Assembly (NCBI GenBank): GCA_002784125.1
Contig: PFKD01000099.1
Coordinates: 3,364 to 37,789, forward strand
DNA length: 34,426 bases
Direction: 5' to 3'
Source of the DNA: Flexibacter sp. CG_4_10_14_3_um_filter_32_15
GTDB lineage: Bacteria > Bacteroidota > Bacteroidia > Cytophagales > Bernardetiaceae
The notes under the pieces are model-generated. The model made no database searches. It was not told the origin of the DNA and worked only from the letters and a program-made list of their open reading frames with translations. Below are positions 8,940 to 18,276 of this stretch, in pieces. Each line of letters opens with the position of its first letter. The stretch's first letter is position 1. Made by a program: the position numbers and the translations under genes.

Positions 8940-8958
8940 TGACACTTTCCAAGTGTCA
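8940..8958. repeat. Palindromic hairpin repeat
   Basis: tgacactt-tcc-aagtgtca is a perfect 8-bp stem between the sigma factor gene and the next ORF. Confidence 0.6.
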
Positions 8959-9027
8959 TAAAAAAAATAAAAAATTTGCCTTTTACAAAGAGATTCTAAA
9001 AAATCTTTTTACAACATATACGTCATA

Positions 9028-10008
9028 ATGGACAATCAAAAAAATAACTTTTCTGGAAATGATTTTAATTCTGATTCAGAGTTAGACCTTCTTTTTAAGG
9101 CAGCTCTACAAAATCATGCTGTTCCTACTGAAGACCACGTTTGGAGAAGAATTCAACACGGATTAGCAGACAAAAAAGGAGAAGCTGCTCCCATTACAAA
9201 AACGATTGCAAAACGTTCTTACCTTCCTATTTGGTCGGCTCTGAGTGGTATTGCTGCATCACTTTTGGTTTGGGCTGTCTTTTTTGCGCCTTCTGATTCA
9301 AATGACATAAATACAAATACGATTGCTAATTCTGATAAAACAGAACTAACAAATGATTTGAATAAAACAGAAAATTCAATTCTAGTTTTGGCTGAAAATT
9401 CAGAAAATAAAAAAGAAAAAAATCAAAATTCAGAAGCAACCTCTTCAAATGCAATCGCATCTACTAAGCAACAAATACCCCCAACAATTAATAAAATAAA
9501 TACTGTTTCTAAAACTCAAAAGGTAAAAGAAATTATTTCTCAAAACCCTATTGAAAAAGCAGTAGCCAGTCTTGAAAAAGACCAAACCAAAATCAAGAAT
9601 CAAAAGTCGCAGGATAAAATGAATGATAAGACATTTACGAATCCAAGCACACACATTGCAGACAATGTTTGGGCAAGTGATTTTGTAGTTCAGAATTCAG
9701 ATTTTTCTACTAAAAAAGAAAAAAATAGCACCTCTACACATCAATTAAACCTTGATAATCAGACTGTTGCGATTACTGTTAAGGTAGGAAATAATGAAAA
9801 TATGATGAATACAAGTCAAGCAACAGGGTTTGATACAAATGAAAATCCTTCACAGTTTGATAAAGCAAAAAATGTCTTGAAAGAAGTTTGGAATCTAAAA
9901 ACTGGTAAAAAAGTTAATTTACAAAATATACTTCCGAATAATGAAAAAGCAACCGAAAAAACAACTACTAATCAATCTAATCAAAACAATGAAATCCAAG
10001 CAGATTAA
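9028..10008 (+). CDS. Putative single-pass membrane anti-sigma-like protein
   Basis: Directly downstream of the ECF sigma gene. N-terminus LDLLFKAALQNHAVPTEDHVWRRIQHGL, one TM (LPIWSALSGIAASLLVWAVFF), then an Asn/Lys/Thr-rich low-complexity C-terminal region. Confidence 0.5.
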   Translation: MDNQKNNFSGNDFNSDSELDLLFKAALQNHAVPTEDHVWRRIQHGLADKKGEAAPITKTIAKRSYLPIWSALSGIAASLLVWAVFFAPSDSNDINTNTIANSDKTELTNDLNKTENSILVLAENSENKKEKNQNSEATSSNAIASTKQQIPPTINKINTVSKTQKVKEIISQNPIEKAVASLEKDQTKIKNQKSQDKMNDKTFTNPSTHIADNVWASDFVVQNSDFSTKKEKNSTSTHQLNLDNQTVAITVKVGNNENMMNTSQATGFDTNENPSQFDKAKNVLKEVWNLKTGKKVNLQNILPNNEKATEKTTTNQSNQNNEIQAD

Positions 10009-11050
10009 TCTATCTACTCTAAAAACATTTTTTGTTTTGATGTTAATGGTTGGATTTACACTCTTTATTACTTCAAACTCTTTTGCTCAATCACAAGCCG
10101 ATACGGTACTTATTGATTTTGGCGATAGTAGTAAAGTAACTGTTTATATTCAAAACCCAAAAGATGCAAAAGAAATTCGTAATCTTGATTGGAATTTGAT
10201 TATGCAAAGAACAGCCAATTACCTTGAAGAAGCGCATCAAAATAATGGCGAAATCGAAACAACAAGCGAAGAAAAAATAGAAACCGATTCTAAAAAAGAA
10301 GATTCGTTTGAAATAGAAGGAAATACCAAAACACGTACTATCATTATTGGTTCAAGAGGAATTCGTATTGAACGTGATGACGATGATAAAGAAGATAGAA
10401 ATACATTTTGGAGAAGAACACGCCATCAAATTCCGATTGATTTTGGATTGAATAACTATTTTCAGAATGGAAATTTTGGAGAAACACCAACAGGAAAACC
10501 GTATGAATTGCGCTCTTGGGGTTCTCGTTACTTTGCCTTTGGCTCGATGTTCAAAACTCAAATTGGTGGAAAGAAAAGTCCATTTTTGATACAATATGGC
10601 TTAGAAGTCTCTTGGAATAACTTTATGTTTTCAGGAGATAATTACGCCTTAGAAACAAGAAATGGAGTTGATTTTCCAGAATATGAAACGTCGTTGGACA
10701 AATCAAAACTAACGGCTGCTTATATCAATTTGCCTTTAATGGTTCATTTAGATTTTGCAGAAAACAACAAACGAGGTCTAAAATTAGCCTTTGGTGGATA
10801 TGCAGGATACAGAGTAGGCAGTTATACCAAAATTGTTTATTACGATGGTGGCGACCGTCAGAAAGATAAAGAACATTCTAACTTCCGTTTAAATGATTGG
10901 AGATATGGTGTAAGAGCAGAAATTGGAATTGGAGAAAACAAATTTGCTAGTGGTGTACGTCTTTTCTTCAATTATGACATCAATACACTCTTCACAGAAA
11001 ACTCTAATTTACCAAAACTGAATGCGTTTAGCTTCGGCATAAGATTATAA
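9989..11050 (+). CDS. Outer-membrane beta-barrel (PorT-like) protein
   Basis: Preferred start ATG 9989 gives MKSKQINLSTLKTFFVLMLMVGFTLFITSNSFAQ (signal peptide); the track start at 9941 lacks one. Barrel-like alternating strands end in ...LNAFSFGIRL. Confidence 0.65.
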   Translation: MKSKQINLSTLKTFFVLMLMVGFTLFITSNSFAQSQADTVLIDFGDSSKVTVYIQNPKDAKEIRNLDWNLIMQRTANYLEEAHQNNGEIETTSEEKIETDSKKEDSFEIEGNTKTRTIIIGSRGIRIERDDDDKEDRNTFWRRTRHQIPIDFGLNNYFQNGNFGETPTGKPYELRSWGSRYFAFGSMFKTQIGGKKSPFLIQYGLEVSWNNFMFSGDNYALETRNGVDFPEYETSLDKSKLTAAYINLPLMVHLDFAENNKRGLKLAFGGYAGYRVGSYTKIVYYDGGDRQKDKEHSNFRLNDWRYGVRAEIGIGENKFASGVRLFFNYDINTLFTENSNLPKLNAFSFGIRL

Positions 11051-11153
11051 AACACTTGAAATTAACTGGTTACTAATTATTGGTAACTGGTAACTGAAAA
11101 AAAACAGCTATGATAATTAAATAATCGGACAAATATCTCTTCCAATTAATGAA

Positions 11154-11194
11154 GAATAAGCAATTACAATAAAATGTAATTGCTTATTTTTTTT
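11154..11194 (+). terminator. Rho-independent terminator
   Basis: aataagcaattaca-ataaaa-tgtaattgcttatt is a perfect 14-bp stem followed by a T-tract. Confidence 0.85.
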
Positions 11195-11262
11195 GACTAA
11201 AAATTGAATAGTTTTACACTATACTAGTTGAAAATTGAATTTAGTATATATTTGTTGTCAGA

Positions 11263-11318
11263 ACACCTCTAAGGTGTCAGACAATTCACTTTTAACTGTA
11301 CTGACACTTGAAAGTGTC
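11263..11318. repeat. Two palindromic repeats of the TGACACYT...ARGTGTCA type
   Basis: 11263-11277 acacct-cta-aggtgt (followed by cagaca) and 11303-11318 gacactt-ga-aagtgtc (followed by tgacag). Both resemble 8940-8958. Confidence 0.55.
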
Positions 11319-11346
11319 TGACAGGTTTATTATAAATTTATAAAAA

Positions 11347-11970
11347 ATGAAATCAAACTACATACTCTTATTCGTATTTGCACTACTTATTCTTAATTCT
11401 TGCAAAACTAATTTATTATCTACTTCTAGTACTTCCTTTTTTTCAGACGAAGAACTAAAATTGATTTATGAGCAAGATTCTAGTCAAGCGATGCGTGTTT
11501 GGAAAATTACCAATAAAGAGGATTCTATTTTTTTGAGAAAAACATCTCAAGAAGTAGCATTTAATCCAACAGATACAACGATTCATTATTTCGTACACCG
11601 ACTTTTCAAAACAGTTCGTAACCCCAATTCATTAGGAGTAGGAATTGCTGCACCACAAGTAGGAATCAATAAACGTATTATTTGGGTAAAACGATTTGAT
11701 AAAGTAAAAGAAGAAATGCCTTTTGAAGTCTATATCAATCCTAAAATCATTAAATATAGCGATGAAGTAAAAGAAACAATGGAAGGCTGTCTTTCTATTC
11801 CAGACCGTAGAGAAAAAGTAATTCGTCCAGACAAAATAACGATTGAATACCAAACTTTAGACGGAAAACTGCACCAAGAAATCATTGATGGTTTTACTTC
11901 TGTAATCTTTCAACACGAAATAGACCACCTTGACGGAATATTATATTTAGACCATTTGAAGAATGAGTAA
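11347..11970 (+). CDS. def: Peptide deformylase-family protein with a lipoprotein-type signal
   Basis: All three deformylase motifs are intact: GVGIAAPQVG, EGCLSIP, QHEIDHLDG. The N-terminus MKSNYILLFVFALLILNSC looks like a type II signal. Confidence 0.85.
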   Translation: MKSNYILLFVFALLILNSCKTNLLSTSSTSFFSDEELKLIYEQDSSQAMRVWKITNKEDSIFLRKTSQEVAFNPTDTTIHYFVHRLFKTVRNPNSLGVGIAAPQVGINKRIIWVKRFDKVKEEMPFEVYINPKIIKYSDEVKETMEGCLSIPDRREKVIRPDKITIEYQTLDGKLHQEIIDGFTSVIFQHEIDHLDGILYLDHLKNE

Positions 11971-12149
11971 TAATAATGAGAAGTAATTACCTACTTTCTT
12001 GTGCTATATACTTCTCACTCTAAAGAATGAGCTACAGTAATTTCCAACATTTTTCCAAAATCATAATCTCATAATTATTATTTTATCAAAATAAAAGGTA
12101 TTTTTGTCTATATCATTTTTTACACTCACAAAAAATAACTATACAGACT

Positions 12150-13037
12150 ATGAGCGTACTTGTAAATAAAGATTCTAAAATTATTGTTCAAGGTTTTACT
12201 GGAAAAGAAGGTTCTTTCCATGCCGAGCAAATGATCGAATACGGAACAAATGTAGTAGGTGGAGTTACACCAGGCAAAGGTGGAACTTTGCACTTAGGTT
12301 TGCCTGTCTATAACACCGTTCTTGATGCTGTTGAAGATGCAAAGGCTGATACTTCAATTATTTTTGTACCACCTGCTTATGCTGCTGATGCGATTATGGA
12401 AGCTGCTGATGCTGGAATCAAAGTAATTATTGCTATTACAGAAGGAATTCCTGCACAGGATATGGTAAAAGCAAAGGCGTATGTAATGGACAAACAAGAT
12501 TGTCGTTTGGTAGGTCCTAACTGCCCAGGAGTAATTACACCAAATGAAGCAAAAGTAGGTATTATGCCAGGTTTTGTATTCAAAAAAGGTAAAATCGGAA
12601 TCGTTTCTAAATCGGGAACATTGACGTATGAAGCTGCTGACCAAGTAGTAAAAGCTGGTTTGGGTATTTCTACTGCAATCGGAATTGGTGGCGACCCAAT
12701 CATCGGAACAACTACAAAAGAAGCCGTAGAACTTTTAATGAATGACCCAGAAACTGAGGCAATCATTATGATTGGTGAAATTGGTGGAAACTTAGAAGCA
12801 AATGCTGCTCGTTGGATTAAAGAAACAGGCAATAAAAAACCAGTTGTTGGTTTTATTGCTGGACAAACTGCTCCAAAAGGAAAACGTATGGGACACGCAG
12901 GTGCAATTATCGGAGGTGCAGATGATACAGCCGAAGCAAAAATGCGTATCATGCGTGAATGTGGAATCCACGTAGTAGATTCTCCTGCAAATATTGGACT
13001 TACAATGAAACAAGTTTTGGAAACTGCGAATGCTTAA
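12150..13037 (+). CDS. sucD: Succinate--CoA ligase subunit alpha
   Basis: [63 protein letters not shown] and GHAGAI motifs. Confidence 0.97.
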   Translation: MSVLVNKDSKIIVQGFTGKEGSFHAEQMIEYGTNVVGGVTPGKGGTLHLGLPVYNTVLDAVEDAKADTSIIFVPPAYAADAIMEAADAGIKVIIAITEGIPAQDMVKAKAYVMDKQDCRLVGPNCPGVITPNEAKVGIMPGFVFKKGKIGIVSKSGTLTYEAADQVVKAGLGISTAIGIGGDPIIGTTTKEAVELLMNDPETEAIIMIGEIGGNLEANAARWIKETGNKKPVVGFIAGQTAPKGKRMGHAGAIIGGADDTAEAKMRIMRECGIHVVDSPANIGLTMKQVLETANA

Positions 13038-13106
13038 TTTGTTTTTTGTTGGTGTTGCTATTCTAAAATACCAACAAAGGCAAGTTTTTAAATCTTTGTA
13101 GATAAT

Positions 13107-13147
13107 AAAAACTGATTTAAGTAGTGATACTTGAATCAGTTTTTTTA
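13107..13147. terminator. Bidirectional terminator between convergent sucD and LRR gene
   Basis: aaaaactgatttaag-tagtgata-cttgaatcagttttttt is a 15-bp stem with one wobble. Confidence 0.75.
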
Positions 13148-13260
13148 TATTTAAAGCTGTGTGTTTGTTTCCTCAGAACTGAACACACAAATATTAATTT
13201 TAATGTATGTGTATTTTCCCTTAGCAATCGTCTGTAATCAGATATTAATGATAGAATTTA

Positions 13261-16200
13261 TTAGCGCACCACCGAAATATATCCCATAATTGGTTTCAAA
13301 GAATCACTAATTCGAATTCTATAATAATACGTTCCTTCAGCGAGTTTCATTCCGTTCAGAAGTGCGTCCCATTCTTTGCGATAGCCATTTTTTTGAGTAA
13401 AAAGAATTTTACCTGTTCTATCAAAAATTTCAATATCTGCATTTGGATAACGCTCTAAAAATGGAATTTGCCAAGTATCATTTGTTCCGTCATTATTGGG
13501 TGTAAATGTATTCGGAATTCCTGCAAAACAATCTTCATTAATTTCTACAAAAATAGTATCAGCCGAGCATTCGTCTGCTTGATAGACAATTTTATAAATT
13601 CCTTGATTAGATTGATTTAATTTAATTTCTCCACTCAAAGAATCTAAAGAAATTCCTGTATCAGTTGTAAAGAAAAAGCCGTTTTCGTTGCCTAAAATTA
13701 TAGGTTTTGGATTGACTTCTAATCTACAATAACTTTCATATTCGTACTCAAAACGAGTATCAATCGGTTTTCTACGAATCACAAAATCTGATAACGTAAT
13801 TTCACAACCTTTTGCATCTGTAATTTTGACTTGATAGGCTTCTGTTTCGTTTGGTTCTAAATCTGAAATTTGATTTGTATTTGCTGCAATAGTTCTGTTT
13901 TGATACGTCCAAATAGTTCTGTATGGTTCTGTTCCTCCTCTTATTTCTAAATCAATTTTTCCATCATTGAGTGCAGAATTACAAGTTGCTTCGGTTACAA
14001 TTAAATTTGCTTCTAATAATTGAGGTTCTGACATCTCAATTATTAATGAATCTTGACAGCCCAAATCATCAGTTACTTTTACTGTATAATTTCCTTTTGT
14101 AAGGTTTTCTAAGGAGTTTTGAGTTGTTCCATTTTCCCACAAAACTTCATAATTTCCAAAAGCTCCTGTAATTTCTAAATCAATTTTTCCATCATTTCCA
14201 CCAAAACAAGAAACATTTGTAGTTTTTGCTTCGATTTTAAGATTAGAAACTTCAATCAAAATGACGTTACTATATTTTGCATCACAGTTATAAAGTGTGT
14301 CAGGAGTTACTTTTCTTCTAAAATAAGTCGAAGTAGCTAATTCTTTAGGTTGATAATTGAGCGTACTATCTAAGTCTGTCCAGCGCAAACTATCAGTCGA
14401 AGATTGCCATAAATACGTATGATTTATAAGCGAAGAATCGCCTGTCAGAAGGCTTGGCATTTCTCCTCTACAAATTCGTTGAGAAGAGGAAATCGTATTA
14501 TTTTTTACTCCTGCAAATTTTATTTTTACTGTGTCCACGACTGTACAAAACCCATTGTCGACCCAAACGGTGTAAACTCCTTCTTCTGAAATAATTATAT
14601 TTTGTGTCGTATCGCCTGTACTCCAAAGATATTCTACTGCATTTGAAGTTGCTCTTAATTCATATTCAAAAGGGTCGCAAAAGGTAGTGTCTTTAAAATT
14701 TTCATTCGGAAAGCCATTATCAGGAACAGTAAATTCTGTAATAATTGCATTTTCAGATTGAAGAATCAAATTAGGAACACTATCATTTTTTATTTTTACA
14801 AAGTAAGTTCCTATTCTTTTGGCAGCCAAAACTGAATCGGTTTCATTTTGAATTGAATCTCCATTAAAAAACCATTGATAATGATTGTATTTTCCTGCTG
14901 TTTGTACTTCCAAATAACAAGGTTCGATAATGGGAATATTTTTTTGAGGAGAATAAGTAAAGTTTTGCACTTTCCAAACATGCCCTTCCAAAACTTCAAA
15001 AGTAAGGCGATTATTACTCACATTTAGATTCTGTAAACGTGTGAGTGAATCTATTTTTCCTATTTTTGAAAAATTATTACTACTTAAATCTAGTAAACGA
15101 AGTGCAGAAGAAGGTATAAAAAATGAGTTCGGAATTTTTCCTTCAAAATTGTTTTTAGAGGCAATAAAAGTCTGAATATTTCTCATATTTCCTATTTGAG
15201 AAGGCAAAGTTCCTCTAAATTGATTGGTGGAAATATTGAGTAAATTAAGAGAAGAAACTGTCGCTATTCTTTCAGAAAGTTCTCCATTTAATTTATTGTT
15301 ATTCAATTTTATGATTGCCAAATTTCTTAAATCATAAAAATCAATTTTTTCAAAATGTTCTAACTTGTTGAAAGATAAATCCAAATAAGATAAATTAGTA
15401 AAAGAATTGAGAGAATATACTAAATCTGCATTGATAGGAGAATTTGGTAATAATTCAAGAGGTTCTGTTTGGAATAAATTATGTGAAAGGTCAAGATAAG
15501 AAAGAACGCTAGGCAAACGCAGACCAGTCGGTAAAGTATCTTTAAATTTATTGTGAGAAAGAATGAGTGTTCTGAGAGAAGTTGCATAATATAGTCGTAT
15601 AGGCACTTCTCCTTCCAATAAATTATTAGAAAGGTTACAAGTTACAAGTTTTGATAGGTTACCTATTGAAATAGGAAGATTTTGAGATAATTTATTGTTC
15701 TGTAATAAAAGTGTTTGTAAGTTTTGCAAATTCGAAATCTGTGGGCGAATATAGAGTTTATATTCATTATTAGACAAATCTAAATAGGTCAGTCTGCTTA
15801 GATTATACAATGGAAGTGGTAATTCTCTATTTCTGCCTAATTGATTAAAAGCTGCTGACAAAACCCTCAAATTAGGTATAACTGAAATAATCTCTCCCAA
15901 ATCAGAATTAAAATTATTATTTGATAGATAAAACTCTTCTAATTGTGTCAAATTTTTCAATGAGTTTGGCAAAACTCCAGAAAAACGAGAAGCCGAGATA
16001 TTAAATTTTTTGAGATTTCTAAAATTTCCAAATTCAGACTGCATTGTTCCTGCAAAACTATTAGAGTTTACATATAATTCTTCCAAATTAGTCAATAAAA
16101 AAAATCCTGTTGTATCTGAAATAGGAGCTGTAAAACCATTTTGAGCAATATTTAGGTAAGTGAGTTGGCGCATCTGCCCAAAAATAGAAGGAACATTTCC

Positions 16201-16602
16201 ATAACTTCTTTTGTAATTGGTTGCTGCCATACTCAATGATTTCAGATTAGAAAGTGAAGTAAGCATTTCTAACGAACCCGTCAGATTATTAGAAGAAATA
16301 TTCAAACTTCTTAGCTCTGAAAGTCTGTTTAATGAATTGGGAAGGCTATCTACAAGTCTACGTCCATTCAAATTAAGACCTACAACACGCTTATTTTCTA
16401 TTGATACACCACTCCAAGTAGTTACATTTTGATTGAGTTGCCAAGGGTCTGACCAATTTCTGCCGTTTGTCGCTTGATAAATATCGATTAAAGCCAAAGA
16501 ATCATTTGCAATGACATTATATTCATATTGTGCAAAACTAGTAATTGAAAAATAGCTGCAAAAAAATAGAGTTAAGAGAAAGGAGAATAAATAATTTTTC
16601 AT
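13261..16602 (-). CDS. T9SS-secreted leucine-rich-repeat / SprB-repeat surface protein
   Basis: 1113 aa with a signal peptide and about 20 LRRs (LSYLDLSFNKLE type). SprB-like repeats (VSCFGGNDGKIDLEITGAFGNYEVLWENG...YTVKVTDDLGC). C-terminal GIPNTFTPNNDGTNDTWQIPFLERYPNADIEIFDRTGKILF...WDALLNGMKLAEGTYYYRI is a CHU_C/T9SS type B sorting domain. Confidence 0.85.
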   Translation of the reverse strand: MKNYLFSFLLTLFFCSYFSITSFAQYEYNVIANDSLALIDIYQATNGRNWSDPWQLNQNVTTWSGVSIENKRVVGLNLNGRRLVDSLPNSLNRLSELRSLNISSNNLTGSLEMLTSLSNLKSLSMAATNYKRSYGNVPSIFGQMRQLTYLNIAQNGFTAPISDTTGFFLLTNLEELYVNSNSFAGTMQSEFGNFRNLKKFNISASRFSGVLPNSLKNLTQLEEFYLSNNNFNSDLGEIISVIPNLRVLSAAFNQLGRNRELPLPLYNLSRLTYLDLSNNEYKLYIRPQISNLQNLQTLLLQNNKLSQNLPISIGNLSKLVTCNLSNNLLEGEVPIRLYYATSLRTLILSHNKFKDTLPTGLRLPSVLSYLDLSHNLFQTEPLELLPNSPINADLVYSLNSFTNLSYLDLSFNKLEHFEKIDFYDLRNLAIIKLNNNKLNGELSERIATVSSLNLLNISTNQFRGTLPSQIGNMRNIQTFIASKNNFEGKIPNSFFIPSSALRLLDLSSNNFSKIGKIDSLTRLQNLNVSNNRLTFEVLEGHVWKVQNFTYSPQKNIPIIEPCYLEVQTAGKYNHYQWFFNGDSIQNETDSVLAAKRIGTYFVKIKNDSVPNLILQSENAIITEFTVPDNGFPNENFKDTTFCDPFEYELRATSNAVEYLWSTGDTTQNIIISEEGVYTVWVDNGFCTVVDTVKIKFAGVKNNTISSSQRICRGEMPSLLTGDSSLINHTYLWQSSTDSLRWTDLDSTLNYQPKELATSTYFRRKVTPDTLYNCDAKYSNVILIEVSNLKIEAKTTNVSCFGGNDGKIDLEITGAFGNYEVLWENGTTQNSLENLTKGNYTVKVTDDLGCQDSLIIEMSEPQLLEANLIVTEATCNSALNDGKIDLEIRGGTEPYRTIWTYQNRTIAANTNQISDLEPNETEAYQVKITDAKGCEITLSDFVIRRKPIDTRFEYEYESYCRLEVNPKPIILGNENGFFFTTDTGISLDSLSGEIKLNQSNQGIYKIVYQADECSADTIFVEINEDCFAGIPNTFTPNNDGTNDTWQIPFLERYPNADIEIFDRTGKILFTQKNGYRKEWDALLNGMKLAEGTYYYRIRISDSLKPIMGYISVVR

Positions 16603-16656
16603 GGTTTATTTTTGAAAAGAGGAAATCAAAATAGTATTTTATTATTGAGCAGAATT

Positions 16657-17634
16657 TTAAAAAATAGAGTTCCTTTTTGTGTCTGAATCTATGTTTTTAT
16701 TGAAAAGACGAATTCCTATCAGAATTTCATTTGTTGTTCCTAATGAATTGAAATTGTTTTCATTATTTTTTATGAACGTGGAAAACTCATACGAGTAAGC
16801 AATATCTAACCAAGATGTAATACGAGTACCCAAAAAAGTTTGAATAGCTCTTTGATGACGGTAATTTATAGCTGTCCAAAGCAAATCATTATAAGCTAGT
16901 TTTGTATTCAAATCCCAATTTATATCTGTTGTTTTGTTTAGATTCATCAAAAATGAAGGAGAGAGAATAAAATTTTCAGTAAGATTTATATTTCCACCTG
17001 CTGATAGATTGTAATAGCGTTCTAAATTATCGTTTTGTCCAATATTTACATTATTTTCAAATAATTGATAGACACCCAAACCACCAAAAAAACGGTCATT
17101 TCTTAACCAAATACCAATATTTGCATCAGGAATTGTACTTTGTTGATTATTCTGAATCGCATTGTCATTCGGATTGTATAGAGTAGCTCTTGAAGCATCA
17201 AAACCAATCGTTTTGAGTCCAAAACTAGCTCCAAAAGACATTCGAAGTCTAGAGTTTGCATCCCACTCATCACGCTGTGAAAGTGTTAAATGATAGGCGT
17301 AACGAGCATAAATCCCTGTTTCACTCCATAATCCAGCTTCATTATGATAGGCTTCTATTCCTGTTGCATGATAAGTGGGAGCTAAAACCTCCGTTGCTTT
17401 TTGAGAAACTGGACTTTGTACCAAAAATGAAAAAGAAGTAGGCGCACCTTCTATTCCACTCCATTGCCTGCGATAATTCATTTTTATATCTAGTGCATTT
17501 TCAGAACCTACTGCAGCAGGATTGACAGTTGCCCAATTCCAAAGGTAGTTTCCAGAAAAAAGTGAGTTTTGCGCTCTAACAGACCTAAAACTTACAAGAG
17601 TGAATAAAAGTAAAAAAGCTATTCGAATTATCAT
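16657..17634 (-). CDS. PorP/SprF family T9SS membrane protein
   Basis: Signal peptide, then the QNSLFSGNYLWNWATVNPAAVGSENALDIKMNYRRQWSGIEGAPTSFSFLVQSPV hallmark. It is the upstream gene in the same orientation as the LRR/SprB protein. Confidence 0.9.
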   Translation of the reverse strand: MIIRIAFLLLFTLVSFRSVRAQNSLFSGNYLWNWATVNPAAVGSENALDIKMNYRRQWSGIEGAPTSFSFLVQSPVSQKATEVLAPTYHATGIEAYHNEAGLWSETGIYARYAYHLTLSQRDEWDANSRLRMSFGASFGLKTIGFDASRATLYNPNDNAIQNNQQSTIPDANIGIWLRNDRFFGGLGVYQLFENNVNIGQNDNLERYYNLSAGGNINLTENFILSPSFLMNLNKTTDINWDLNTKLAYNDLLWTAINYRHQRAIQTFLGTRITSWLDIAYSYEFSTFIKNNENNFNSLGTTNEILIGIRLFNKNIDSDTKRNSIF

Positions 17635-17963
17635 ATCAAAAAGAGCATTTAATAAGCAAATAAGGAGTATTAATAAAAAGTATCAGATTTGAGTAGTCGT
17701 ATATTTTAATCTTTAAGTTGTTGCTTTAGAGTTGTTTAAGTAGTATTTTGCCAAAAATACAAAAATAAAGCCTAATCTTAGACTCCACTAGATTTCAAAC
17801 TGAAAATTATTTTTTAGTTCCTATTTATTCAAAATTTTAACTAAAAATGGAAATGTTTTTGAAGTGATTTTTTAGTAAAAATACTCAATTCAATAATTTA
17901 GAAGCAAATGAGTAGAAAATACAATTTTTTGTTTTATATTCGTTTCTAAAATAATACTATATT

Positions 17964-18248
17964 ATGACTGCTTCCGAATTTTTTGAAAAACAGAAAAGAC
18001 TCAATCAAATTGATGAAGATATAGCCTATGAAGATTGGTTACAAAATCGCATAGATAATAATATGCCAGTAGAAGGAGATTTGAAAAAAGCCTACGAAGA
18101 TAGAGAAACTTACCCTTTTACTATAAATGCCTTAGAAGATATTTTGAATATGGGAGCTGTATTTCCAACTGATAGAAGTGCAGAAAAGAAGAAAAAAGAA
18201 AATAAATCAAATGAAATTCAAGTTCGTTTTATTAAGAAAAAGCAATAA
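17964..18248 (+). CDS. Hypothetical acidic/charged 94-aa protein
   Basis: ORF with good codon usage and a Lys-rich tail. It lies directly upstream of the SpoIIE-type gene. Confidence 0.5.
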   Translation: MTASEFFEKQKRLNQIDEDIAYEDWLQNRIDNNMPVEGDLKKAYEDRETYPFTINALEDILNMGAVFPTDRSAEKKKKENKSNEIQVRFIKKKQ

Positions 18249-18276
18249 CCTCACCTTCAAAAGAAGTTTTATTAAA

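Noticed and set aside
12377-12952. 191-aa antisense ORF opposite sucD
   Set aside because: sucD is unambiguous on the plus strand, and the antisense frame is open only as a by-product of codon usage.
18178-18276. Upstream extension of the SpoIIE-phosphatase ORF to 18178
   Set aside because: Overlaps the 94-aa ORF in another frame; the start at 18277 gives a sensible signal/TM N-terminus.
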